NCBI GenBank assembly: GCA_005893295.1
Contig: VBOY01000007.1
Coordinates: 27,591 to 81,054 of the forward strand
Length of the DNA stretch: 53,464 nt
Origin: Candidatus Eiseniibacteriota bacterium
GTDB taxonomy: Bacteria > Eisenbacteria > RBG-16-71-46
Direction: 5' to 3'
Positions 19,174 to 29,498 of this stretch are shown here, one piece after another. The translations under genes were made by a program, and so were the position numbers. Each line of letters starts with the position of its first letter. The first letter of the stretch is position 1. The notes under the pieces are model-generated. The model was not told where the DNA came from and made no database searches. It was given only the letters and a program-made list of their open reading frames with translations.

Positions 19174-20442
19174 GTGGAAAGCAGCGCACGCACAGTGAAC
19201 CCCGCCCCACATCGCGTGCTGGTGACCGGCCTTGGAATTGTCTCGCCGCTCGGCAACGACGGGGAACAGTTCTGGCGTCGGCTGGTCGCCGGCTGTTCGG
19301 GCGCCGGCCCGATCACGCGATTCGACACCACCGGGTACGGCACGCGCTTCGCCTGCGAGGTCAAGGATTTCACGACCGAGGGGGTGCTCGACCGCAAGGA
19401 TGCGAAGCGCATGGATCGCTTCGTCCAGTTCGCGGTCGTGGCCACCGCCGAGGCGATCCGCAGCGCGGGGCTCGATCTGAATTCGATCGATCGCGAGCGT
19501 GTCGGGGTCATCCTGGGTTCGGGCATCGGCGGCATGGAGACGTTCGAGAATCAGCACACGAACCTGATCCAGAAGGGGCCAGGGCGGGTCAGCCCGTTCT
19601 TCATCCCGATGATGATCGTCGACATGGCCGCGGGTCAGATCTCGATCCAGTTCGGTCTCAAGGGACCCAACTTCGCCACCGTGTCCGCGTGCGCCTCCGG
19701 CGCACATGCGCTCGGCGAAGCCCTGCGCCTGCTGCGGGCCGGAGATGCCGATGTCATCGTGGCCGGCGGCAGCGAGGCGACGATTACGCCGATGGCGCTG
19801 GCAGGGTTCAGCAACGCGCGCGCACTTTCCACACGAAACGACGATCCGCAGCGAGCCAGCCGTCCGTTCGACCAGGACCGCGACGGCTTCGTGATCGGCG
19901 AAGGCGCTGCCGTGCTGGTTCTCGAGACCGAGGACCACACGCGGCGCCGCAACGCCACACCGCTCTGCGAGCTCGCCGGCTACGGAGCCAGCGGGGACGC
20001 GTACCACATCACCGCGCCCCGCGAAGACGGAGACGGCGCCGCGCGCGCGATGCAACGCGCGCTCGACGACGCCCGTTTGAGGCCCGAAGACGTGCAGTAC
20101 ATCAACGCGCACGGAACCTCGACTCCCGCGGGAGATCCTGCCGAGGTGGCTGCAATCAAGTCCGTGTTCGGAACGCACGCCGGCCGACTGATGGTGAGCT
20201 CGACCAAGTCCATGACGGGGCACCTGCTGGGTGCGGCCGGCGGACTCGAAGCGGCGGCCACCGCCTTGACCCTCGCGCGCGGCATCGTCCCACCTACGAT
20301 CAACCTGGAGAAACCGGATCCCACATGCGACCTCGATTTCGTCCCCAATCAGGCCCGAACGCATCGCGTGAAGGCCGCCCTATCCAACTCGTTCGGGTTC
20401 GGGGGACACAACGTGACCCTGGCCGTGCGAGCCGCGAGCTAA
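19174..20442 (+). CDS. fabF: Beta-ketoacyl-ACP synthase II
   Basis: HRVLVTGLGIVSPLGNDGEQFWRRL...ATVSACASGAHALGEAL...INAHGTSTPAGD...KSMTGHLLGAAGG. Confidence 0.95.
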   Translation: MESSARTVNPAPHRVLVTGLGIVSPLGNDGEQFWRRLVAGCSGAGPITRFDTTGYGTRFACEVKDFTTEGVLDRKDAKRMDRFVQFAVVATAEAIRSAGLDLNSIDRERVGVILGSGIGGMETFENQHTNLIQKGPGRVSPFFIPMMIVDMAAGQISIQFGLKGPNFATVSACASGAHALGEALRLLRAGDADVIVAGGSEATITPMALAGFSNARALSTRNDDPQRASRPFDQDRDGFVIGEGAAVLVLETEDHTRRRNATPLCELAGYGASGDAYHITAPREDGDGAARAMQRALDDARLRPEDVQYINAHGTSTPAGDPAEVAAIKSVFGTHAGRLMVSSTKSMTGHLLGAAGGLEAAATALTLARGIVPPTINLEKPDPTCDLDFVPNQARTHRVKAALSNSFGFGGHNVTLAVRAAS

Positions 20443-21890
20443 CCGGGCGGCGTCCGCGCCGACGCGGTGGCCGCGGACGTGGCCGGGGCCCGCGCCCGCC
20501 GGCCGCCTCTGCGCCGAGTAGCTTCTCGTTCTGGAGCTGGCTGACGGGCCTGTTCGCGCCGCCGGCCACGCGGGCGCGCGCCCCGCGCGACGCGGCCCCG
20601 CTCGGCGATCAGGAGGCGCGCGCGCTCGCCGACTTCAGCCGCCATTTCAACCTGTCGTTCCGCCAGCCGGGACTTCTCAAGCTGGCGCTCACCCATCGCT
20701 CGTATCTGCACGTCACCGGGCAGGGTCCGCGCGAATCGAACGAGCGTCTCGAGTTTCTCGGCGATTCGGTGCTCGGTTTGGTGACGAGCGAGTACCTGTA
20801 TCGCGCGCACCCGACCGAGCACGAAGGGCAGCTCACCAAGACCAAGTCCCTGCTCGTGTCGAAGGCAATTCTGTCGCGACGGGCGCTCACCATGGGCCTC
20901 GGCCGCTTCGTCTTCATGAGCCACTCCGAAGTGGAGTCGGGTGGCCGGCAGCGGCTGTCGATCTTGGCCGATGCCTTCGAGGCGGTGATCGGGGCCATCT
21001 ATCTGGATCAGGGCTTCGAGGCGGCGCGCGCGTTCATCGAGCACTGGCTGCTGCGTGACAGTCGGGTGATCATGGCCGACAAGCGCCACACCAACTACAA
21101 GAGTCATCTGCAAGAGTACGTGCAGAGCACCTTCCGCACGCACCCGATCTATCGGATAAGGAGCGAGATGGGGCCCGACCATTCGAAGCAGTTCATGGTC
21201 GAGGTCATCGTCGGCCGGCGCCTGCTGGGCGAAGGCAAGGGGCGCAACAAGAAGGAAGCCGAGCAGGCGGCCGCCCGCGACGCCCTCGAACGGGTCGAGG
21301 CGGGCCCGCTGTCGGACCGCGAGCTGAGGCGCAGCGAGCGCTCGGGCCGGCGCGAGGAGGACCAAGAACCGAACGCCGGGGGCCCCGCGCCGCACGCGGT
21401 GGGCGACGAGGAGCGACCCCTCGAGCAGGCCGAGCGGTCCGCGCCCCGCCGCCAGCGGCGGGGCGGGAGGGAACGGCGTCCCGCGGGAGGTGAGCGTGCG
21501 CGTGGCACGGGCCAACCGGCACCGGCGCCGCGACCGGTTGCGGCGCGACCGAAGCCGGTGATCGAGCGTGAGCCGCGTCCCCCCGCGCACCGCGAGGACG
21601 ATCTGGAGGAGGTGGGACGGCCCGAAGGCCCCCACGAGGAAGCGCGGGTCGACCCGTACGCGTGGCAGGAGGACGTCGTCGAGCGCGAGGAGGCGCCGGA
21701 GCGCGTGACGGAGCTCGAGGAGCCCGCGGCAGCCACCCCCGCCCCCGAGCGCAGCCTCGAACACGAGCTCGAGTCTACCCCCGCGACGGACGAGCCGTGG
21801 CCCAAGCCGGCCCCGCCGGTGGGTGGCACTCGGGCGGTGGAACCTCCCGCATTTGGGAGGCGGCCGGGAAGGGGAAAGCGAGCTCCCTAG
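20325..21890 (+). CDS. rnc: Ribonuclease III with long disordered C-terminal extension
   Basis: FNLSFRQPGLLKLALTHRSYL...NERLEFLGDSVLGLVTSEYL...DAFEAVIGAIYLDQGF...KSHLQEYVQSTF; dsRBD; ORF-track start 19146 is an artefactual extension; true start uncertain. Confidence 0.85.
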   Translation: MRPRFRPQSGPNASREGRPIQLVRVRGTQRDPGRASRELTGRRPRRRGGRGRGRGPRPPAASAPSSFSFWSWLTGLFAPPATRARAPRDAAPLGDQEARALADFSRHFNLSFRQPGLLKLALTHRSYLHVTGQGPRESNERLEFLGDSVLGLVTSEYLYRAHPTEHEGQLTKTKSLLVSKAILSRRALTMGLGRFVFMSHSEVESGGRQRLSILADAFEAVIGAIYLDQGFEAARAFIEHWLLRDSRVIMADKRHTNYKSHLQEYVQSTFRTHPIYRIRSEMGPDHSKQFMVEVIVGRRLLGEGKGRNKKEAEQAAARDALERVEAGPLSDRELRRSERSGRREEDQEPNAGGPAPHAVGDEERPLEQAERSAPRRQRRGGRERRPAGGERARGTGQPAPAPRPVAARPKPVIEREPRPPAHREDDLEEVGRPEGPHEEARVDPYAWQEDVVEREEAPERVTELEEPAAATPAPERSLEHELESTPATDEPWPKPAPPVGGTRAVEPPAFGRRPGRGKRAP

Positions 21891-22006
21891 GGCGGGTGAT
21901 AGGCCGAATTGTTGCGGACCTTGCGTGGCGGCGAACGAGCCAGTAGTACGATGTTCGCGGCCGCCGCCGGGTATTCCACCTTCGGGCCAGGAGCCCCCAA
22001 CTCATC

Positions 22007-23659
22007 ATGTGGATTCTCGTTACCGCGATTCTGAGCGCTCCCGCCACGCCGGCCGCGGCCGCGCCCGAGCCCGCATACCGCAGCGAGGAGGCGCTGCGCC
22101 GTTATGCGCAGGCGCGACTCTCCGAAGAGCAGGGATCGGGAGCCGAAGCCCTGCGCGAGTACTACCGCGCGATGCTTCTCGACGACCAGTCGAGCGGCAT
22201 TCCGCGCCGCGTGAGCGAGGTGACCGCCGTGGTCGGAGACCCGGCGCAGTCGCTCGAGTTTGCCGAGCGCGCGCTCGCCATCGATCCCTCGGACCCGCGG
22301 GCACTGTGGCTCAAGGGCTCGGCGCTCCTCAACCTGGGCAGGGACGGCGAGTCCCTGGACGCGCTCGAGGCGGCTGCCCACGGTGACACCGACCAGGTCG
22401 AATACGCACGCACCCTGGCGCGGGCCGCGGAGCGCCTGGACCGGGTTCCCCTGATGGCCCAGTGCTACCGGCGCATCGCATGGCTCGACGAGGACGATGC
22501 GGAAGCCTGGTTCCAGCTCGCCGCGGCGGAGGCGCGCCTGAACCGCTTCAGCGCCGCCGATAGCGCGATCACGCGCGGGGTCGAGCTAAATCCGTTGCGA
22601 CAGGGACGATTCTTCATGCAGGGCTGGATCGAGGAGAACCTGGGCCGGCTCGCGGAAGCGGCGACCTCGTACCGCCACCACCTCGAGCTCCACGCCAAGG
22701 ACCCGGCGGCCCGCCGGCGACTCATCTCGGTGCTCGGCCGCGAAGACCGCCACCAAGAGGCGTTCGGGGAAGCGCGGGCCCTGGCGCGCGAGCACCCTGA
22801 GGATCTCGAGACCCGCGAGGTCGAGGCCGACTTGGCGTTTGCAGCCGGCGCTCCCTCGGAGGGTCTCAAGCTCTTGGAACAGTTGAAGCGGCGCTGGCCG
22901 GACGATCCGGACGCGTTCGGCGCCAGGCTCACGATCCTGGCCCGTCACGGTCACGGCCGTCAGGCGGCACTCGAGGCGGAGGCGCGCGTCGCCGAGCGGC
23001 CCAAGGATTTTGCGCCCCTGCTGCTGGCCGCCCATGTCTACGAGGCCACCCACGACTACGACCGAGCCCTCGAGAACCTGCGCCGGGCCGTCGATCTGAC
23101 CCCCGATTCGCTGGCCCCCCGGGTGCTGCTGGCGCGCACGCTCCAGTCGGCGAAGCGTCTTGCGGAGGCGGAGCAGACGTGGCGTGAGGCGGCCGCGCGG
23201 TTTCCCAAGGTCAACGGGCTGATCTTCGACCTCGCCGCGTGCCGTGAAAAGCTCGGCGACCTGGCCGGGGCCGAGCAGGCGGTGCGTGACATCCTCGACC
23301 GGGATCCGAGCAACCCCGTAGCGCTCAACTTCTTGGGCTACCTCTATGCGGACCACAACCGAAACCTGGACCAGGCGTTGGCTCTGATTCAGCGCGCCCT
23401 GGATGCCGAGCCGGACAACGGCGCCTACCTGGATTCCCTCGGCTGGGCTTACTACCGCCTGGGGCGGCTTGGCGAAGCACGGAGAGCTCTCGAGCGCGCC
23501 GTGATCATTACCGGCGGCGACCCGGTGGTGCGGGAGCACCTGGGCGATGTGTACAAGGACCTGCGCCTCAACGACTTGGCCCGAGAGCAGTACCGCAAGA
23601 GCTTGGTCTCCGACAACACCAACCGGCGGGTTCGTTCCAAGCTCTCGGGGCTGAGGTAG
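22007..23659 (+). CDS. TPR-repeat protein, secreted
   Basis: Signal peptide-like MWILVTAILSAPATPAAA and repeated TPR motifs (e.g. NPVALNFLGYLYADHNRNLDQALALIQRALDAEPDNGAYLDSLGWAYYRLGRLGEARRALERAV). Confidence 0.85.
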   Translation: MWILVTAILSAPATPAAAAPEPAYRSEEALRRYAQARLSEEQGSGAEALREYYRAMLLDDQSSGIPRRVSEVTAVVGDPAQSLEFAERALAIDPSDPRALWLKGSALLNLGRDGESLDALEAAAHGDTDQVEYARTLARAAERLDRVPLMAQCYRRIAWLDEDDAEAWFQLAAAEARLNRFSAADSAITRGVELNPLRQGRFFMQGWIEENLGRLAEAATSYRHHLELHAKDPAARRRLISVLGREDRHQEAFGEARALAREHPEDLETREVEADLAFAAGAPSEGLKLLEQLKRRWPDDPDAFGARLTILARHGHGRQAALEAEARVAERPKDFAPLLLAAHVYEATHDYDRALENLRRAVDLTPDSLAPRVLLARTLQSAKRLAEAEQTWREAAARFPKVNGLIFDLAACREKLGDLAGAEQAVRDILDRDPSNPVALNFLGYLYADHNRNLDQALALIQRALDAEPDNGAYLDSLGWAYYRLGRLGEARRALERAVIITGGDPVVREHLGDVYKDLRLNDLAREQYRKSLVSDNTNRRVRSKLSGLR

Positions 23660-23701
23660 CGCGCTTGGAACTCCGGCTCTCCAAGGGGGTAGGAAACGCC
23701 G

Positions 23702-24337
23702 GTGGAGCCGCCTGTGCCACCTGACCGCGATTCGGTATCGGCCCCGATCCTCTCTCTGTCCGACGAGGACCTGATGGGGCGAGTCGCGGAGGGGGACGAA
23801 CGGGCCTTCTCGGAGCTGGTTCGGCGCTACCAGGGACGAGTCGTGAACCTGGTGAGCCGGGTTCTCAACGACCGGGAATGCTCCGACGATCTGGCGCAGG
23901 AAGTATTCGTCCGCGTGTTCGTTCACCGGCGGAACTACCGGCGAGGATCCAAGTTTTCGACCTGGCTGTTCACGATCGCCGCGAACTTAGCGAAGAACGA
24001 GATTCGGCGGCGGGTGCGACGCAGGAACTGGTTCAGCCTGGACGCGCTGCAGGAGATGGTGAGCGACAGCGCGAGCCAGCTGGCGGATCCAACCGAGGGT
24101 CAGGAGGTGGCGCTGCAGCGCCAGCAGCTGCAGCGCGCCGTGGGCCAGGCGATTGCCACCGTGCCGGAGAAGTACCGGTTGGCGCTGGTGCTGCGGGACA
24201 TCGAGGGGTTCGCGTACGAGGAGATCGGGCACATGTTGGGAATTCCGGGTGGGACCGTGAGGTCGCGCATCAATCGGGCCCGCATGATGCTGAAGCGTAG
24301 GCTGCGTCCGTTGCTTCGCAAGGAGGAGACCCCATGA
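23702..24337 (+). CDS. ECF (sigma-24/RpoE-like) RNA polymerase sigma factor
   Basis: EDLMGRVAEGDERAFSELVRRYQGRVVNLVSRVLNDRECSDDLAQEVFVRVF...LVLRDIEGFAYEEIGHMLGIPGGTVRSRINRARMMLKRRLR. Confidence 0.92.
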   Translation: MEPPVPPDRDSVSAPILSLSDEDLMGRVAEGDERAFSELVRRYQGRVVNLVSRVLNDRECSDDLAQEVFVRVFVHRRNYRRGSKFSTWLFTIAANLAKNEIRRRVRRRNWFSLDALQEMVSDSASQLADPTEGQEVALQRQQLQRAVGQAIATVPEKYRLALVLRDIEGFAYEEIGHMLGIPGGTVRSRINRARMMLKRRLRPLLRKEETP

Positions 24338-24957
24338 GCTGCCGGCAATCTCGCAAGTTGTTCGGCGCCTCCTGGGATGACGAGCTGACGCAGGCCGAGC
24401 GCGAGTGGTTGGAAGCGCACTTCGCCTCCTGTGCGAGCTGCCGCACCGAGTACGAGGAGTGGACCCGCACTCTCGAGATGATGGAGTCGCTGCCTCGCGT
24501 CGAGGTGGCTCCGGGGCTCGCGGAGCGGTCGCTCGCCAAAGCTCGCCGGCAACCAGCGGCGGCCGACCGCTTCCCGGCGCACGTCGTTCGTTGGATTCCG
24601 ATCACCGCGACCGCCGCCCTGCTCGCCACCGCCGGAGCCATGGTCGCGCAGTGGTCGGGCATCGTGAGCCTCGGGTCGAACACGCGGGTCGAGACCCCGG
24701 TGGTCCGGGAGCCCTCGCTGGTCACGGAGGCCACGCCCAGTGACACGCCTCGGCCGTCGGTTTCGCGGTCCGCGAGCGAGTCGACTCTGTCGCGCGCCGA
24801 TGGCACGCTCGCGGCGCTGCCCGACAGCCTGCTGGACCAGGGTGAAGACGTCGAGTTCATCCTCGATGCGATGACGCTGCACAAGGGCCGCGCCCATCCC
24901 GCGTCGCGGCTGTCGCCGACGCCGGTGCGAGGCGAACAGGCCGTCATCACCTTTTAG
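24334..24957 (+). CDS. Zinc-finger anti-sigma factor (ZAS/zf-HC2)
   Basis: EAHFASCASC (HxxxCxxC), single TM WIPITATAALLATAGAMVAQW; ATGA overlap with sigma factor. Confidence 0.85.
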   Translation: MSCRQSRKLFGASWDDELTQAEREWLEAHFASCASCRTEYEEWTRTLEMMESLPRVEVAPGLAERSLAKARRQPAAADRFPAHVVRWIPITATAALLATAGAMVAQWSGIVSLGSNTRVETPVVREPSLVTEATPSDTPRPSVSRSASESTLSRADGTLAALPDSLLDQGEDVEFILDAMTLHKGRAHPASRLSPTPVRGEQAVITF

Positions 24958-24969
24958 CCGGGACAATCC

Positions 24970-26151
24970 ATGATCGCGCTCCTGCGCTCGCGCCTCGCGG
25001 TCGCCGCCCTCGTGGTCGGCGGGGCCGTCCTCGGTTCACGTGCCGGCGCGGAAGGCGCGCTCTCGGCCCTGCAGACGGACGTGGATCAGATCGCCCGGCG
25101 GGCCCGCTCGTCGGTGGTCACGGTCTACGCGCACCGATTCCTCCCCAAGCAGGCGAACGCGCCCGCGGCGGACCGCCGCGTGCACACCCGGGTCGGATCC
25201 GGCGTGGCGGTCGAAGAGGACGTCGTGCTGACGACCGCCAGCGTGGTACTCGGAGCCGATCGACTGCTGGTGCGCACCGCGAACGGTCTGCAGGGAGACG
25301 CCCAGCTCTTGGGGCTGGACCCGATCTTCAACGTCGCCCTGCTGCGCGTGCCGCAGGTGCGGTTGCCGCCGCTCCGCTTCGCCACCCGCCCGGCGGGCGT
25401 GGGTGAGTGGGTGATCTCGCTCGGGACTTCCTATCGCGCCCAGCCGACCCAGTCGGTGGGCAACGTCGCCTACCGTCTGCTCGAGCCGCATCAGGCGCTG
25501 CTCCAGCTCACCAACACCGTTTATCCGGGGAACAGCGGGGCGGCTGCGCTGAACACCCGGGGAGAGCTGGTGGGGATCGTGCAGGGCGAGCTCGCACCCC
25601 CCGAGCCGGTGAACCAAGACGAGGCGGGCGAGCGCCGCCCGAGCGGGGTGAGCTTTGCGCTGCCGGTCGAGACGGTGCGTCCGGTGTACGAGAGCCTGCG
25701 GCGCATGGGTCGCGTACCCCACGGGTTTCTCGGCGTGACGACCCGTGCGGCACGCGTCGAGAGCGACGTCGAGGGCGGCCAGAGCACACCGATCGGGGCG
25801 ATGGTGCAAGTCGTGGTGCCAGGAGGGCCGGCCGACAGGGCCGGCATCCATTCCGGTGACATGATCGTCGCCTTCCAGCGCGAGCGGGTCGAGTATCCGG
25901 AGCAGCTGGCGCGCTGGGTGGCCGGCACCCTGCCGGGCCGCCGGGTCGAGCTGGTGTGGGTGCGTGGCGACGTCGGGATGACCGCACGCACCGTGCTCAC
26001 GGAATCGGCCGAGACGATTCCCGCCTGGGTCGCGGGCGACCCGGAGCAGGCCGATGCCGAGCGCCCGCCGGCACGCATCGCCGACCTCGAGAAGGAGATT
26101 CGGCGCTTGAGCGACGAGCTGGCGAGGCTCAAAGGGTCGCGCCCTCGCTAG
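24970..26151 (+). CDS. HtrA/DegP-like trypsin-fold PDZ protein, degenerate catalytic triad
   Basis: GSGVAVEEDVVLTTASVVLGAD...GLDPIFNVALLRV...NTVYPGNSGAAALNTRGELVGIVQGEL; PDZ VVVPGGPADRAGIHSGDMIVAFQRERVEYPEQLARWV. Confidence 0.85.
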   Translation: MIALLRSRLAVAALVVGGAVLGSRAGAEGALSALQTDVDQIARRARSSVVTVYAHRFLPKQANAPAADRRVHTRVGSGVAVEEDVVLTTASVVLGADRLLVRTANGLQGDAQLLGLDPIFNVALLRVPQVRLPPLRFATRPAGVGEWVISLGTSYRAQPTQSVGNVAYRLLEPHQALLQLTNTVYPGNSGAAALNTRGELVGIVQGELAPPEPVNQDEAGERRPSGVSFALPVETVRPVYESLRRMGRVPHGFLGVTTRAARVESDVEGGQSTPIGAMVQVVVPGGPADRAGIHSGDMIVAFQRERVEYPEQLARWVAGTLPGRRVELVWVRGDVGMTARTVLTESAETIPAWVAGDPEQADAERPPARIADLEKEIRRLSDELARLKGSRPR

Positions 26152-26180
26152 ACGGCGCCGGCCCGGCCGGCCCACGCTGC

Positions 26181-26186
26181 TATACT
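26181..26186 (+). promoter_or_regulatory. Extended -10-like box immediately upstream of aroB
   Basis: TGC-TATACT (26181-26186), 8 nt, then GTG 26195; no good -35 at 17-18 nt. Confidence 0.4.
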
Positions 26187-26194
26187 GCTCGGCC

Positions 26195-27298
26195 GTGGCC
26201 CTCGACCTCTTGGTCCGCTACCCGGGGCGATCCGTCCGGTCCCGGATCCAGGTACGCCGCGGGGCTCTCGACCGCCTGGGCGCTTGCGCCCGCGCGATCA
26301 AGGCACGCCGCGTCGCCGTGGTGAGCGATGCCACGGTCGCTGCCCTCTATGGCGGGCTCTCGGTTCGCTCGCTCGAGCGCGCCGGTCTCACGGCCTCCTT
26401 GGTCACCGTCCCCCCCGGGGAGCGCGCCAAGAACCCGCGCCAGTTGGTCCGTCTGTGGGGGTGGCTCGGCGCCCTCGGCCTCACGCGCGGGGACGCGGTG
26501 GTGGCCTTGGGAGGTGGTGTGGTCGGTGATCTTGCGGGCTTCGCCGCGGCGACGTGGCTGCGCGGCGTAGCCTGGATCGGCGTGCCCACCTCGCTGGTCG
26601 CTCAGATCGACAGCTGCGTGGGAGGCAAGACCGCGGTCGATCTCGAGGTCGGAAAGAATCTCGTCGGCGCCTTTCACCAGCCGGTGGCCGTCCTGGTGGA
26701 TCCCGATGCGCTCGCCACGTTGCCGGAGCGACATCATCGCGCGGGGCTCGCGGAGTTGGTGAAGCTGGGAATGGCGGTGGATGGGGGGTTGTTCGCCTGG
26801 ACAGAACGCCACGCACGGCGACTGCGCGGGCGCGATGGTGCCGTGCTCGAGCAGGCGGTGGCACGCGCGATCCGCGTCAAGGCACGGGTGGTGCGAGGCG
26901 ATGAGCGCGAGCGGTGGGGAGGTGCCCGCACCGCCCTGAACTACGGCCACACGCTCGGACATGCGCTCGAGTCGGCCTGCGGCTATCGCGGGCCACTCCA
27001 CGGAGAAGCGGTGGCGATCGGAATGCGCGCCGCGGCCGCGATCTCGACCCGTGTCGCGGGACTGTCGGCCGCCGCGCGGGCGCGTCAGGACGCGTTGCTC
27101 GACGCCTTCGGTCTCCCGCGGCGCGTGCCGCCGGTCGCGCTCGAGGATCTGCTGCGCGCGATGCGGCAGGACAAGAAGCGGGGTGCTGCGGAGGTGCGCT
27201 GGGTGTTGACGCCCCGCGTGGGCCATGCTAGCGTGCCGCGACCTGTCGACCGGCGGCTCGTGCGGTCGGCCTTGATCGAGATCGGGGCGCGGGTCTGA
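26195..27298 (+). CDS. aroB: 3-dehydroquinate synthase
   Basis: GDAVVALGGGVVGDLAGFAAATWLRGVAWIGVPTSLVAQIDSCVGGKTAVDLEVGKNLVGAFHQP. Confidence 0.95.
   Translation: MALDLLVRYPGRSVRSRIQVRRGALDRLGACARAIKARRVAVVSDATVAALYGGLSVRSLERAGLTASLVTVPPGERAKNPRQLVRLWGWLGALGLTRGDAVVALGGGVVGDLAGFAAATWLRGVAWIGVPTSLVAQIDSCVGGKTAVDLEVGKNLVGAFHQPVAVLVDPDALATLPERHHRAGLAELVKLGMAVDGGLFAWTERHARRLRGRDGAVLEQAVARAIRVKARVVRGDERERWGGARTALNYGHTLGHALESACGYRGPLHGEAVAIGMRAAAAISTRVAGLSAAARARQDALLDAFGLPRRVPPVALEDLLRAMRQDKKRGAAEVRWVLTPRVGHASVPRPVDRRLVRSALIEIGARV
27206..27234 (+). promoter_or_regulatory. Predicted internal promoter in 3' end of aroB
   Basis: TTGACG (27206-27211) - 17 nt ending TGC - TAGCGT (27229-27234); shares ATGCTAGCGTGCCGCG with the rfaE1 promoter. 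Confidence 0.45.
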
Positions 27299-27730
27299 TG
27301 CGGCGCATCCTGGTCCTGCACGGTCCAAACCTGAACGCCCTCGGCATCCGCGAGCCGGAAATTTACGGGCACGAATCCCTGGACGACATCGAACGCCGCA
27401 TCCGGCAGCTCGGCCGCGACCTCGACTGCGAGGTGGAATGTCTCCAGAGCCAGCACGAGGGTGTGCTGATCGATGCGCTCTACGGGGCGCGCTCCCGTTC
27501 CGATGGTGTGCTCATGAACCCGGGGGGGCTCGCGCACTCCAGCGTGCCCCTGCGCGACGCGGTGGCGGGCGCCGGCGTGCCGGTGGTGGAAGTTCACCTG
27601 TCCAACCCCTTGGCGCGCGAGCCATTCCGTGGTCCTTCGCTGGTGTCCGGAGCGGCCGTTGGGGTGGTCCAGGGGTTTGGAGCCGAGAGTTACCTCCTCG
27701 GCCTCAGGGCCCTGGTCGGGTGTCTGGAAC

Positions 27731-27747
<17 letters not shown>
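27298..27747 (+). CDS. aroQ: Type II 3-dehydroquinate dehydratase
   Basis: [30 protein letters not shown]...[15 protein letters not shown]...[18 protein letters not shown]. Confidence 0.95.
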
Positions 27748-28288
<541 letters not shown>

Positions 28289-28321
28289 TTCGCGACCGCG
28301 ACGTGGGTTCCCAGGGTCTCC

Positions 28322-29494
28322 ATGAACATTCGCAGCGTGCTCGAAAAGATGATCGCGGCGCGGGCCAGCGATCTGCACCTCAAGACCGGGACCCCGCCGG
28401 TGGTGCGGGTCGACGGCGTGCTGTACACGCTGGACGAGCCGGCGCCGAACGCGGAGCAGCTTCGCGGCGTAGCCAACCAGCTGCTCAACGAGGAACAGCG
28501 CCACTACTTCCTGACCCACAACGAAATCGACTTCGCATTCGGCGTCTCGGGCCTGGCGCGCTTCCGCGCCAACATCTTCATGCAGCGGGGGACCCCGGCG
28601 CTCGCGCTGCGCCACGTCCCGGTGGAGGTTCCGAGCCTCGAAGACTTGGGGCTGCCCACCGTGGTGCGCGAGCTGGCGTTCGCGCCACGGGGCTTGATCC
28701 TGGTCACCGGGCGGACCGGCTCTGGCAAGTCGACCACGTTGGCGGCGATGATCGACGCCATCAACCGGGTCACGACGCGAAACATCATCACGGTCGAAGA
28801 CCCGATCGAGTTCCTGCACCGCGACCGTCTATCGTTCATCCACCAACGCGAGATCGGCCTCGACGCGAAATCGTTCCAGGACGGGCTGCGCTACGTGTTG
28901 AGGCAGGATCCCGACATCATCCTGGTGGGCGAAATTCGCGATTACGAGACCATGAGCACCGCGCTCATGGCGGCGGACACCGGGCACCTCGTGCTCTCGA
29001 CGCTCCACACCACCGATGTGGTGCAGACCTTGCAACGAGTCATTTCTTTCTACTCGCCTCACCAGCACGACGAGGTGCGCTTGTCCCTCGCTTCGAACCT
29101 GCGCGCCGTGATCACGCAGCGACTGATCCCGCGACGGGACGGAGCGGGTCGCGTGCCGGCGTGCGAGATCATGGTGACCACGCCCACCATCCGCGAGTTC
29201 ATCCTGAACGCCGAGAAGACTCCGCTGATTCACGGCGCGGTGGCCGAGGGCGTGACGCAGTACGGCATGCAAACGTTCGATCAGTCGGTCATGACGCTGC
29301 TTCTCGAGGGGATCATCACCGAGGAAGAGGCGCTGAAGAACTGCAACAACCCCAACGAGCTGAACCTCAAGCTCAAGGGCATCAACGCCGCCTCGGATCG
29401 CGTATGGCAGCCGGTGGAGTCGGACGAGGACCTGGGGGAAACGGCGTCCCACCCGGAAGCAGCCGAGTTCGGCTCGTGGCCGGGCCGTCCCTAG
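28322..29494 (+). CDS. pilT: Type IV pilus retraction ATPase PilT
   Basis: [20 protein letters not shown]...[20 protein letters not shown]...[58 protein letters not shown]. Confidence 0.93.
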   Translation: MNIRSVLEKMIAARASDLHLKTGTPPVVRVDGVLYTLDEPAPNAEQLRGVANQLLNEEQRHYFLTHNEIDFAFGVSGLARFRANIFMQRGTPALALRHVPVEVPSLEDLGLPTVVRELAFAPRGLILVTGRTGSGKSTTLAAMIDAINRVTTRNIITVEDPIEFLHRDRLSFIHQREIGLDAKSFQDGLRYVLRQDPDIILVGEIRDYETMSTALMAADTGHLVLSTLHTTDVVQTLQRVISFYSPHQHDEVRLSLASNLRAVITQRLIPRRDGAGRVPACEIMVTTPTIREFILNAEKTPLIHGAVAEGVTQYGMQTFDQSVMTLLLEGIITEEEALKNCNNPNELNLKLKGINAASDRVWQPVESDEDLGETASHPEAAEFGSWPGRP

Positions 29495-29498
29495 CGGA

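Noticed and set aside
19146-20324. N-terminal ~390 aa of the 914-aa ORF containing rnc
   Set aside because: Runs out of frame through fabF; not a real fusion.
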